32,647 nucleotides of DNA from Limnohabitans sp. (GTDB taxonomy: Bacteria; Bacteroidota; Bacteroidia; Flavobacteriales; Flavobacteriaceae): assembly GCA_030053945.1 (NCBI GenBank), contig JASGCW010000040.1, positions 1 to 32,647 of the forward strand, given 5' to 3'. This document shows positions 14,092 to 20,995 of the stretch, one piece after another. Below the pieces are notes generated by a model. The model saw nothing but the letters and a program-made list of their open reading frames with translations, was not told the DNA's origin and did not search any database. The translations under genes and the position numbers were made by a program. The first letter of the stretch is position 1. Every line of letters starts with the position of its first letter.

Positions 14092-14727
14092 ATGTTTTAT
14101 ATTTCAGGAGAAAGAAGTAAGATTATTATGGAAGGACAACTTAAAAATATAAGTTGTCCTTACTGTAATGATACAAATTGTAAATATAAAGTTTACGGAA
14201 TATATTCGCATTTTTTTTGGATTCCTATGTTGCCTTCAAAAAGAGAAGTCGTTTATGAATGCTCACATTGTAGAAGTTTATACAATGAAAATTTAGCAAC
14301 ATCAGAAATGAAAAAGGCAATAGAATTCGAATATCAGAATTTAGGAAAACCTAAATATCCACTTTGGATGTATATCGGTGGGAGTATTTTTATACCTTTA
14401 GTTTTATGGATTGTGTTTTGTTTTGTCAAAATATATATTGAAGATAAAAATGAAGAAAAAGTTTTTATAGAAAGCCCCCAAGCAAATGATGTTTATTTTA
14501 TGAAATCACCAAAAACTGAAGATTTTGAAACTCTTTTGAAGGTCCAAAGTGTAAAGAATGATTCGGTTTTTGTTAGATTTAATAATTATGAATTTGAAAA
14601 AGGATTAGGTTCCTTTAAATATGAAGATGAAAAATATTATTCAAAAGATGTTTTTGGAATTACGAAAAAGAGGTTGAAAGAATTGTATGAGAAGGATTCA
14701 ATTACCAATATAAGAAGAAAAAAATAA
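14092..14727 (+). CDS. Zinc-ribbon membrane protein (paralogue 2 of a tandem pair)
   Basis: A 211-residue paralogue of the preceding product. Cys22/25 and Cys57/60 form the two knuckles, with a similar hydrophobic insert (YSHFFWIPMLPSKRE). A membrane helix lies at about residues 91-113 (PLWMYIGGSIFIPLVLWIVF). The C-terminal domain opens with ANDVYFMKSPK and ends EKDSITNIRRK, again parallel to paralogue 1. An internal ATG at 14128 (MEGQLKNIS) is an alternative start. I kept 14092 because it gives nearly the same N-terminus-to-Cys spacing as paralogue 1 and lies three bases after that gene's stop. Function unknown. coaD begins one base after its stop. Confidence 0.68.
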   Translation: MFYISGERSKIIMEGQLKNISCPYCNDTNCKYKVYGIYSHFFWIPMLPSKREVVYECSHCRSLYNENLATSEMKKAIEFEYQNLGKPKYPLWMYIGGSIFIPLVLWIVFCFVKIYIEDKNEEKVFIESPQANDVYFMKSPKTEDFETLLKVQSVKNDSVFVRFNNYEFEKGLGSFKYEDEKYYSKDVFGITKKRLKELYEKDSITNIRRKK

Positions 14728-14728
14728 T

Positions 14729-15193
14729 ATGCGCAAAGCCATTTTTCCAGGGTCTTTTGACCCTATCACTTTAGGACATATCGATATAATAGAGCGTAGT
14801 TTACCTTTATTTGACGAAATTATAATTGCAATTGGTGTCAATGCCGATAAAAAGTATATGTTTACGCTTGAGGAGCGAAAAAAATTTATAGAAGAAGCCT
14901 TTAAATATGAAGATAAAATCTCAGTCATTACTTATGAAGGGTTAACAACAGATCTTTGTAAAAAAATGGAGGCCGATTTTATTTTGCGTGGGTTGCGTAA
15001 CCCTGCCGATTTTGAATTTGAAAAAGCAATTGCTCATACCAATAAATTATTGTCTAAAATAGATACCGTATTTTTATTGACAGCTGCAAATACTTCGTTT
15101 ATATCTTCAAGTATAGTTCGTGATGTAATTAGAAATGGAGGGAATTATAAAGTCCTTGTTCCACCATCTGTAATAGTTAAAAATGAGAAATAA
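14729..15193 (+). CDS. coaD: Phosphopantetheine adenylyltransferase
   Basis: Catalyses the fourth step of coenzyme A synthesis, 4'-phosphopantetheine plus ATP to dephospho-CoA, in the cytoplasm. The 154 aa length is standard. The nucleotidyltransferase motif FPGSFDPITLGHIDII (TxGH) is at residues 6-21, LRGLRNPADFEFE is the substrate loop, and FISSSIVRDV near residue 126 is the ISSTxVR-type motif. The start lies one base after the stop of the zinc-ribbon gene, and the end overlaps the M14 peptidase gene by 11 bases, so it is embedded in an operon with unrelated functions. Confidence 0.97.
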   Translation: MRKAIFPGSFDPITLGHIDIIERSLPLFDEIIIAIGVNADKKYMFTLEERKKFIEEAFKYEDKISVITYEGLTTDLCKKMEADFILRGLRNPADFEFEKAIAHTNKLLSKIDTVFLLTAANTSFISSSIVRDVIRNGGNYKVLVPPSVIVKNEK

Positions 15194-16910
15194 GTTAGTA
15201 ATGGTGGCATTTTTTGTCACCTTTTTTTGTTTAGGACAAAAGCGATATCAAACATTTTTTGAAAAAGGAAATGGTAATCAGTCTTCTACTTATGAGCAAG
15301 CAATAACTTTTTTTAAAGAATTAGATCACGATTTCATTTCTATTAAAATGGAAGAATGTGGTAAAACGGATAGTGGTTTACCCTTGCATATGGTACTCTT
15401 TGATTCGGATGCTAAAACTAAATTCCCAATGCCTCAAAAAGAAAAAGCCGTTATATTGATTAATAATGCCATACATGCTGGAGAACCAGATGGTGTAGAT
15501 GCAACGATGCAGTTATTTAGGGATTTAGCCTTAGGTAAAATTAAAGCGCCTAAGAATACTATAGTGGTAACAATACCTGTTTACAATATAGGAGGTATGT
15601 TGAATAGGAATTCTACTTCTAGAGTTAATCAAAATGGTCCTGAAGAATATGGTTTTAGAGGTAATGCTAGGAATTTTGATTTAAATAGAGATATGATCAA
15701 AGTCGATACAAAAAACGCTAAAAGTTTGATAGAAATATTTCATAAGTTAAATCCAGATGTTTTTATAGATAATCATGTGAGTAATGGAGCCGATTATCAA
15801 TACATTCTTACCTATATACAAACAGAACCTTCAAGGTTAGGAAAGGAGCTAGGTGGTTATATGCAAAACAAAATGACTCCAGCAATCGTTGCTAAATTGA
15901 AACAAAAAGGGATTGATACAAGTCCGTATGTGAATGTGTGGGGAGATACTCCAGATAAAGGTTTTTCACAATTTTATGATTCACCTCGATACACCACTGG
16001 ATATACTTCGCTGTTTAATACAATAGGGTATGTCGTTGAAACACATATGTGGAAAAATTATTCTAGTAGAGTAAAAGCAACTTATGATTTTATGATTGAA
16101 ACCCTTGATTATGTAGATAGTCATCATAATGAAATTAAAGATGCAAGATTAAAAAATAGAAGTGATTATTCTTCTAAAGTAAAGTATCCATTACAATGGG
16201 AAGTAGATTCTTCTAAAGTAGTTAGAATGGATTTTTTAGGTTATGAATCTTCCATGAAAAGGAGTGATGTAACAACAGGTAGTAGATTGTATTACGATAG
16301 AAGTAAACCTTACAAAAAGCAAATAGATTATTACACTAATTATAAAGGATCTAATGAAGTCGTTATTCCTGCTGCCTATGTGATTCCTCAAGGATGGTGG
16401 ACAATTATAGATGTATTAAAAAAGAATCATATTAGTTATACTCAACTAAAAAAAGATACAGTTATCGAACTTGAGACTTATAAGGTTAAAGATTTTAAAA
16501 CCGTAAATTCTGCATATGAAGGGCATTATTTACATAAAAATACCAAAGTTATTTCTTCAATTCAGAAAATAAAATGTAGTAAAGGGGATTATGTGTTTAC
16601 AACTAACCAAAACGGTGTAAAATATCTTTTAGAAACATTAGAACCAGAAGCTATAGATTCTTTTTTTAATTGGAATTTTTTTGATTCTATTTTGCAACAA
16701 AAAGAAGGTTATTCAGATTATCTTTTTGAAGATTTAGCTGTAGAGATACTTAAAGAGAATCCATATATAAAAGAAAAAATGGATGAGAAAATGAAATATG
16801 ACACTGCTTTTGCAAATAATCCAGAAGCACAATTGGATTTTATCTATAAAATGTCAAAATACCACGAAAAAGCATATTTGCAATATCCAGTGTATAGATT
16901 ATTGAAATAA
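15183..16910 (+). CDS. Secreted M14-family zinc carboxypeptidase
   Basis: A 575-residue exported metallopeptidase. A short signal peptide covers residues 1-18 (LVMVAFFVTFFCLG). The M14 zinc ligands are His98 and Glu101 (NNAIHAGEPDG) and His188 (IDNHVSNGAD). NFDLNRD (Asn158-Arg159) provides substrate-carboxylate binding, and VVETHMWKNY supplies the probable catalytic Glu. The C-terminal 240 residues are a conserved extension without a motif I can name. It overlaps the end of coaD by 11 bases, suggesting translational coupling, and a strong terminator follows. It probably digests peptides or proteins outside the cytoplasm. ATG 15183 is preferred over an ATG seven codons in, because it gives a charged N-terminus ahead of the hydrophobic core. 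Confidence 0.9.
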   Translation: MRNKLVMVAFFVTFFCLGQKRYQTFFEKGNGNQSSTYEQAITFFKELDHDFISIKMEECGKTDSGLPLHMVLFDSDAKTKFPMPQKEKAVILINNAIHAGEPDGVDATMQLFRDLALGKIKAPKNTIVVTIPVYNIGGMLNRNSTSRVNQNGPEEYGFRGNARNFDLNRDMIKVDTKNAKSLIEIFHKLNPDVFIDNHVSNGADYQYILTYIQTEPSRLGKELGGYMQNKMTPAIVAKLKQKGIDTSPYVNVWGDTPDKGFSQFYDSPRYTTGYTSLFNTIGYVVETHMWKNYSSRVKATYDFMIETLDYVDSHHNEIKDARLKNRSDYSSKVKYPLQWEVDSSKVVRMDFLGYESSMKRSDVTTGSRLYYDRSKPYKKQIDYYTNYKGSNEVVIPAAYVIPQGWWTIIDVLKKNHISYTQLKKDTVIELETYKVKDFKTVNSAYEGHYLHKNTKVISSIQKIKCSKGDYVFTTNQNGVKYLLETLEPEAIDSFFNWNFFDSILQQKEGYSDYLFEDLAVEILKENPYIKEKMDEKMKYDTAFANNPEAQLDFIYKMSKYHEKAYLQYPVYRLLK

Positions 16911-16944
16911 AAAAAAGGCTTCTTAATTTATAAGAAGCCTTTTT
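16911..16944 (+). terminator. Bidirectional terminator between the M14 gene and tRNA-Pro
   Basis: AAAAGGCTTCTTA (16913-16925) pairs perfectly with TAAGAAGCCTTTT (16931-16943). A/T runs on both sides let it stop the peptidase transcript (plus) and the tRNA-Pro transcript (minus). Confidence 0.88.
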
Positions 16945-16951
16945 ACTTTCG

Positions 16952-17026
16952 TCGGGGTGGCAGGATTCGAACCTGCGACCTCCTGGTCCCAAACCAGGCG
17001 CGATGACCGGGCTACGCTACACCCCG
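16952..17026 (-). tRNA. tRNA-Pro (anticodon TGG)
   Basis: A 75-base cloverleaf on the minus strand. Acceptor CGGGGTG pairs with CACCCCG and the discriminator base is A. The anticodon stem CCTGG/CCAGG encloses TTTGGGA (TGG at positions 34-36). The T arm is GCAGG-TTCGAAT-CCTGC. CCA is not encoded. The 5' end lies about 10 bases below a perfect -7 promoter box, so the primary leader is very short. Confidence 0.95.
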
Positions 17027-17029
17027 AAA

Positions 17030-17045
17030 GCGGGTGCAAATATAA
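17030..17045 (-). promoter_or_regulatory. tRNA-Pro promoter/leader module
   Basis: On the minus strand TTATATTTGCACCCGC, containing the perfect -7 box TATATTTG (17037-17044). The same 16 bases recur at 18476-18491 before tRNA-Met. Confidence 0.7.
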
Positions 17046-17122
17046 CAACTTTTTTTATTAAAAAAAGACTTTTTTGTTTTTTTTAAACAAAAATAGAAAT
17101 TGTTTATAAAACTATTGAAAAC

Positions 17123-17138
17123 TGTAACTTAAGTTACA
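17123..17138. promoter_or_regulatory. 16-bp palindrome upstream of trxB
   Basis: TGTAACTT/AAGTTACA is perfectly self-complementary. It ends 22 bases before the -7 box of trxB, so it covers the -33 region. This is the position of an operator for a repressor or activator. The arms TGTAA-N6-TTACA have Crp-like geometry. Confidence 0.5.
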
Positions 17139-17160
17139 CTCTTAACAATTTCAAATTCTT

Positions 17161-17168
17161 TATTTTTG
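17161..17168 (+). promoter_or_regulatory. -7 promoter box of trxB
   Basis: TATTTTTG, a perfect TAnnTTTG match, 20 bases before the ATG at 17189. No TTTG is visible at the -33 position, where the 16-bp palindrome lies instead. That would fit activator-dependent expression. Confidence 0.55.
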
Positions 17169-17188
17169 GAACCAAAATTTTATTATTT

Positions 17189-18139
17189 ATGTCAGATACT
17201 ATCGAAAAAATAAAGTGCCTTATTATAGGTTCAGGACCAGCTGGTTATACAGCTGCTATATATGCTGCTAGAGCAAATATGAATCCAGTTTTATACCAAG
17301 GGACTCAACCTGGAGGTCAGCTTACCACTACAAATGAAGTGGAAAATTTCCCTGGTTACCCAGAAGGAATAACTGGACCAGAAATGATGATTCAACTGCA
17401 AGAACAAGCAAAAAGATTTGGAACAGATATTCGTGATGGTTGGGCTACAAAAGTTGATTTTTCAGGACCAATACATAAAGTGTGGATTAATGATTCTAAA
17501 GAATTGCATTGTGAAACAGTGATAATCTCAACAGGAGCTTCTGCTAAATATTTAGGCTTGCCTTCAGAACAACATTATTTGAATTTAGGAGGAGGAGTAT
17601 CAGCTTGTGCTGTTTGTGATGGTTTTTTCTATAGAAACCAAGAGGTTGTAATTGTTGGAGCAGGGGATAGTGCTTGTGAAGAAGCGCATTATCTTGCTAA
17701 GCTATGTAAAAAAGTTACTATGTTAGTACGTAGCGAACAGTTTAGAGCATCTAAAATTATGGAAGATCGAGTTAGAAAAACGGAGAACATCGAAATTTTG
17801 ATGAATACCGAAACAGATGAGGTTTTAGGAGATGGACAAGTTGTTACAGGTGTTAGGGTAAAAAACAGATTGACTAACGAAACCAAAGAGATTCCTGCAA
17901 CAGGTTTCTTTGTTGCGATAGGACATAAACCAAATACTGATATTTTTAAAGATTACATCACTTTAGATGAAACAGGTTATATAGTGAATACACCAGGGAC
18001 TTCAAAGACAAATGTGCCTGGAGTATTTGTTGGAGGTGATGCGGCAGATCACGTTTACAGACAGGCAATTACAGCTGCTGGAACAGGATGTATGGCTGCT
18101 TTAGATGCAGAGAGATATTTAGCTTCGTTAGAACATTAA
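17189..18139 (+). CDS. trxB: Thioredoxin reductase (NADPH)
   Basis: Flavoenzyme that passes electrons from NADPH to thioredoxin in the cytoplasm; 316 aa, normal length. The FAD-binding motif GSGPAGYTAAIYAARA lies at residues 14-29. The redox-active CAVC is at Cys140/Cys143 in GVSACAVCDGFFYRN. The NADPH-binding GAGDSACEEAHYL follows near residue 157, and the second FAD motif GVFVGGDAADHVYRQAITAAGTG is near the C-terminus. It is monocistronic, with its own promoter, a 16-bp palindrome over the -33 region and a strong terminator. It is the likely partner of the thioredoxin encoded at 3476-3778. Confidence 0.97.
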   Translation: MSDTIEKIKCLIIGSGPAGYTAAIYAARANMNPVLYQGTQPGGQLTTTNEVENFPGYPEGITGPEMMIQLQEQAKRFGTDIRDGWATKVDFSGPIHKVWINDSKELHCETVIISTGASAKYLGLPSEQHYLNLGGGVSACAVCDGFFYRNQEVVIVGAGDSACEEAHYLAKLCKKVTMLVRSEQFRASKIMEDRVRKTENIEILMNTETDEVLGDGQVVTGVRVKNRLTNETKEIPATGFFVAIGHKPNTDIFKDYITLDETGYIVNTPGTSKTNVPGVFVGGDAADHVYRQAITAAGTGCMAALDAERYLASLEH

Positions 18140-18185
18140 TCGAAGTCTGAAAAGTCAAAATAAACGTCAAGTTTGTATAAAGAAG

Positions 18186-18220
18186 AAATCACATAATCAA
18201 GTGTTATGTGATTTTTTTTT
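18186..18220 (+). terminator. Terminator of trxB
   Basis: AAATCACATAA (18186-18196) pairs perfectly with TTATGTGATTT (18204-18214), followed by a run of nine T. Confidence 0.9.
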
Positions 18221-18330
18221 ATTATAATGACAAGATTAAGACCTTTTTAGGATAGTCTTTTGTGCTTTATTTGAAAATTATTCTCATTCAAATCCAAATT
18301 TAGGATTCGTTATAAAGAAGTTTTACGAAT

Positions 18331-18361
18331 AAAAAAACCCTAACTATCTGATTAGTTAGGG
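18331..18361 (-). terminator. Terminator downstream of tRNA-Met
   Basis: CCCTAACTA (18338-18346) pairs with TAGTTAGGG (18353-18361). On the minus strand it is followed by TTTTTTT, 13 bases beyond the tRNA 3' end. The stretch between this and the trxB terminator holds no gene. Confidence 0.85.
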
Positions 18362-18373
18362 CTTAATTTTTTG

Positions 18374-18447
18374 TAGCGAAGACGGGAGTTGAACCCGTGA
18401 CCTCAGGGTTATGAATCCTGCGCTCTAACCGACTGAGCTACCTCGCC
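18374..18447 (-). tRNA. tRNA-Met (anticodon CAT)
   Basis: A 74-base cloverleaf on the minus strand. Acceptor GGCGAGG pairs with CTTCGCT (including G-U pairs at the end and inside). D stem GCTC/GAGC, anticodon loop TTCATAA, T arm ACGGG-TTCAACT-CCCGT. Position 31-39 in the anticodon stem reads A/C, an unpaired closing position. CCA is not encoded. CAT could also mark a lysidine-modified tRNA-Ile; elongator Met is the more likely reading because the acceptor and D arm look like a normal elongator. A 29-base leader separates it from the start expected from its -7 box. Confidence 0.88.
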
Positions 18448-18475
18448 ATTTTTCGGTTACTGCATCTGCTTGAAT

Positions 18476-18491
18476 GCGGGTGCAAATATAA
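18476..18491 (-). promoter_or_regulatory. tRNA-Met promoter/leader module
   Basis: On the minus strand TTATATTTGCACCCGC, identical over 16 bases to the tRNA-Pro module at 17030-17045. The -7 box TATATTTG is at 18483-18490. Confidence 0.7.
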
Positions 18492-18615
18492 TACTTAATT
18501 TAGAGGATGCAAATATTTTTTAAAAAAAAATTAAAGAAAAAACAGTACAAAAAAATAGATGAAAAATATTTTTTTTAAATACGATTATTCTATATATTGC
18601 CAAAAAAATCAAAAT

Positions 18616-19008
18616 ATGGACAGTAAAGTTCGCTATGAGTTGGAGTTTCCAATCCATTCATCACCGCAGTTATTATATCAATATATATCAACACCTTCAG
18701 GCTTACAAGAATGGTTTGCAGATAATGTAAATTCACGAGGAGAGTTTTTTACTTTTACGTGGGATGATTCGGAAGAAAAAGCCCGACTTTTTTCTAAGAA
18801 AACTGGTGAAAAGATTAAATTCAAGTGGGTTGATGATGATAATAAGGATACAGAATATTATTTCGAATTGAGAATTTTAGAAGACGATATTACTAAAGAT
18901 GTTTCTCTAATGATTGTAGATTTTGCTCAAGAAGAAGATCTTGAAGAAGCAAGGATGTTATGGGAAAATCAAATTTCCGATTTAAAACACGTGATTGGTT
19001 CTGTTTAG
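18616..19008 (+). CDS. START-like domain protein
   Basis: A 130-residue cytoplasmic protein of the Bacteroidota START-like (SRPBCC/AHSA1-related) family. The fold is a helix-grip that binds a hydrophobic ligand or partner in relatives. Typical features are the opening YELEFPIHSSPQLLYQYISTPSGLQEWFAD and the alternating strands FTFTWDDSEEKARLFSK and IKFKWVDDD. The long C-terminal helix (EARMLWENQISDLKHVIGS) closes the cavity. I chose ATG 18616 (MDSKVRYELEF), since the upstream in-frame codons (from 18559) are AT-rich and non-homologous. The ligand is unknown. It is followed by a terminator that overlaps the promoter of the next gene. Confidence 0.85.
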   Translation: MDSKVRYELEFPIHSSPQLLYQYISTPSGLQEWFADNVNSRGEFFTFTWDDSEEKARLFSKKTGEKIKFKWVDDDNKDTEYYFELRILEDDITKDVSLMIVDFAQEEDLEEARMLWENQISDLKHVIGSV

Positions 19009-19022
19009 AAATAATTATGACT

Positions 19023-19030
19023 TATATTTG
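19023..19030 (+). promoter_or_regulatory. -7 promoter box of the aminotransferase gene
   Basis: TATATTTG, a perfect match, directly abutting the terminator stem of the upstream gene. The expected start near 19037 falls at the end of the stem's left arm. Confidence 0.55.
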
Positions 19031-19053
19031 TCCCGATTTTATCGGGATTTTTT
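19031..19053 (+). terminator. Terminator of the START-like gene, ending at the next ATG
   Basis: TCCCGAT (19031-19037) / ATCGGGA (19041-19047), loop TTT, then six T running directly into the ATG at 19054. No space is left between the terminator and the next gene. Confidence 0.8.
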
Positions 19054-19863
19054 ATGCAATTTAGTTCTATTCAAACTAATCGAGGTTTTCTTTTTGGCGA
19101 CGCAGTTTTTGAAACTGTTAAAGTTTTAGATGGTAAAGTTTTATTTTTAGAAGATCATTATTTTAGATTAATGTCTTCAATGCGTATTTTAAGGATGGAA
19201 ATTCCTATGAATTTTACCTTAGAGTTTTTTGAAAATGAAATCTTGGATTATACACGTGCCGAAAATTTAATTAATTCTTCTAGAGTTCGTATTACTGTTT
19301 ATCGTCAAGATGGTGGGCTTTATAATCCTGTTGTAAATGACATAAATTATGTAATCTCTGTTTCTGAATTAGAAAATCCGTTGTATGATTTTGTTTCTTC
19401 TGATTACGAAGTTGATTTGTATAAAGATTTTACTATATCAAAACAGTTATTGTCTTCCATTAAAACAACAAATAGGGTTATAAATGTTTTAGGGAGCATT
19501 TATGCTAAAGAAAATGGTTTAGCTAACTGTTTGTTATTAAACAATGAAAAAAATGTGATAGAAGCCTTAAATGGTAATATCTTTATGCTTAAAGACGGTA
19601 TTTTGAGCACGCCTCCAGTTTCTGATGGCTGTTTGAATGGTATAATGAGAAAGCAAATACTAGATATAGCAAAAACTATTGAAAATATTTCGGTGGAAGA
19701 AAAGTCAATTTCTCCATTTGATTTACAGAAAGCGGATGAATTATTTATAACAAATGTGATAAAAGGAATTCAACCAGTAACAAGATACCGTAAAAAAGAA
19801 TTTCAATCAGATATTTCAGAACAGCTAACACAAAAATTGAATATTAAAATTAGACTTAATTAA
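19054..19863 (+). CDS. PLP-dependent aminotransferase, class IV (IlvE/PabC-like)
   Basis: A 269-residue fold-type IV PLP enzyme: a branched-chain or D-amino-acid aminotransferase, or aminodeoxychorismate lyase. The family start motif NRGFLFGDAVFETVKV lies at residues 9-24. The PLP lysine is in SSIKTTNRVINVLGS, and the glutamate/phosphate-cup segment VIEALNGNIFMLKDG with TPPVSDGCLNGIMR follows. The reaction cannot be decided between IlvE, Dat and PabC from motifs alone; the 269 aa length is closest to PabC. The N-terminus is about ten residues shorter than usual. The only ATG sits immediately after the upstream terminator, and no ATG or GTG lies between it and an in-frame stop at 19018. The 3' end overlaps the convergent YqgE gene by four bases. 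Confidence 0.85.
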   Translation: MQFSSIQTNRGFLFGDAVFETVKVLDGKVLFLEDHYFRLMSSMRILRMEIPMNFTLEFFENEILDYTRAENLINSSRVRITVYRQDGGLYNPVVNDINYVISVSELENPLYDFVSSDYEVDLYKDFTISKQLLSSIKTTNRVINVLGSIYAKENGLANCLLLNNEKNVIEALNGNIFMLKDGILSTPPVSDGCLNGIMRKQILDIAKTIENISVEEKSISPFDLQKADELFITNVIKGIQPVTRYRKKEFQSDISEQLTQKLNIKIRLN

Positions 19864-20420
19864 TTATAAATTGGGTTTTCAGGTGCATTTGACCAAATTA
19901 AGTAGTCACCGCCTTGTTGTTTTATTTTTTCTTTCCAGAAATCGGTTGATGATTTTCCAATTATTTTATTTCGTAAATCATTTTCAGAAATAATCCAAGA
20001 ATGACATTCTACTTCGTTTTGTAACTGTTGTGCATCCCAACCTGAATAACCAAGAAAAAAACGAATATTGTTTCTTGTAACTTTACCTTGATTGATTAGG
20101 TTTTTTGTCTCTTCAAAGTTACCACCCCAATAAATTCCTTCTGCTATTTCTATACTCCCAGAAATGAGTTGAGGGATATTATGAATAAAATATAGATTAT
20201 CTTGCTCTATAGGACCTCCATTGTAAATTTTGAACCCAGCAGCTATTTCAGGAATTAAATCGTGTAGGGTGTATCGTAATGGCTTATTTAGAATAAATCC
20301 TACCGACCCGTCCTCGTTATGGTCAGCAAGTAATACAACAGATCTATTAAAAGATATATCGCCAGTTATTGTAGGCTCTGCAATAAGCAAATTTCCTTTT
20401 CTTGGTTTTACTGAAATCAT
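19860..20420 (-). CDS. YqgE/AlgH family protein (UPF0301)
   Basis: A 186-residue protein of the YqgE/AlgH family, of unknown biochemical function; AlgH was linked to alginate regulation in Pseudomonas. The opening GNLLIAEPTITGDISFNRSVVLLADHNEDGSVGFILNKPL is diagnostic. YNGGPIEQDNLYFIH, GIYWGGNFEE and FFLGYSGWDAQQLQNEV follow, all in the usual order. ATG 20420 (MISVKPRKGN) is chosen; the open frame continues upstream, but through non-homologous AT-rich sequence. The convergent neighbour overlaps by four bases, with both stop codons in TTAATTAA-type sequence. A strong terminator separates it from the HU gene upstream. Confidence 0.93.
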   Translation of the reverse strand: MISVKPRKGNLLIAEPTITGDISFNRSVVLLADHNEDGSVGFILNKPLRYTLHDLIPEIAAGFKIYNGGPIEQDNLYFIHNIPQLISGSIEIAEGIYWGGNFEETKNLINQGKVTRNNIRFFLGYSGWDAQQLQNEVECHSWIISENDLRNKIIGKSSTDFWKEKIKQQGGDYLIWSNAPENPIYN

Positions 20421-20495
20421 AACAAGAAGATTAAGAGTTTGCTTAAATTTAATAAAAAATATATTTATGTTGCAAATAATATTACCGAAAAGTGT

Positions 20496-20528
20496 AAAAA
20501 AAAAGCCACGCATGCGTGACTTTTTTTT
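20496..20528 (-). terminator. Terminator of the HU gene
   Basis: CACGCATGCGTG (20507-20518) is a perfect 12-base palindrome, extended by A/T runs of eight or more on both sides. It is therefore a symmetric bidirectional terminator 15 bases beyond the HU stop codon. Confidence 0.88.
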
Positions 20529-20543
20529 ATATATGTTAAATTA

Positions 20544-20819
20544 CTATTTGTTAACTGATCCTTCTAAATCAGCACCTGCTTTAAATTTAACTACATTTTT
20601 AGCAGCAATTTTGATAGTTTTTCCAGTTTGAGGGTTTCTTCCTTCTCTAGCAGCTCTTTTTGAAACTGACCAAGATCCGAATCCTACTAGAGAAACTCTT
20701 CCACCTTTTTTAAGTGTACCTTCAACATTTCCTAAGAAAGATTCTAAAGCTGCTTTTGCAGCTGCTTTTGTGATTCCTGCATCAGCAGCAATAGCATCGA
20801 TTAAATCTGATTTGTTCAT
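20544..20819 (-). CDS. hup: HU-family DNA-binding protein
   Basis: Nucleoid-associated protein that bends DNA as a dimer; 91 aa, the canonical HU length. The sequence opens MNKSDLIDAIAADAGITKAAA. The conserved GRVSLVGFGSWSVSKRAAREGRNPQTG leads into the DNA-binding arm with its proline tip (RNPQTGKTI), then the C-terminal helix. Single gene with its own promoter (20862-20891) and strong terminator, consistent with high constitutive expression. Confidence 0.97.
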   Translation of the reverse strand: MNKSDLIDAIAADAGITKAAAKAALESFLGNVEGTLKKGGRVSLVGFGSWSVSKRAAREGRNPQTGKTIKIAAKNVVKFKAGADLEGSVNK

Positions 20820-20861
20820 AATAGTTATTAATTGATTGGTTAATAATTCTTGTTATTATTA

Positions 20862-20891
20862 CAAATTTAGCAGGAATTCCTTACTGTGCAA
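20862..20891 (-). promoter_or_regulatory. Promoter of the HU gene
   Basis: On the minus strand TTG (20891-20889), a 19-base spacer and the perfect -7 box TAAATTTG (20869-20862). A leader of about 35 bases is expected. Confidence 0.7.
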
Positions 20892-20995
20892 CACTTTAGC
20901 GAAAAAAATGTAAAATTTGTTGATAACTTGAATTTTGTGTTGATAAAACGTGTTTTTTGTCGGTATTTACTGGTTTTTCTCTTGATTTTTAGCTT

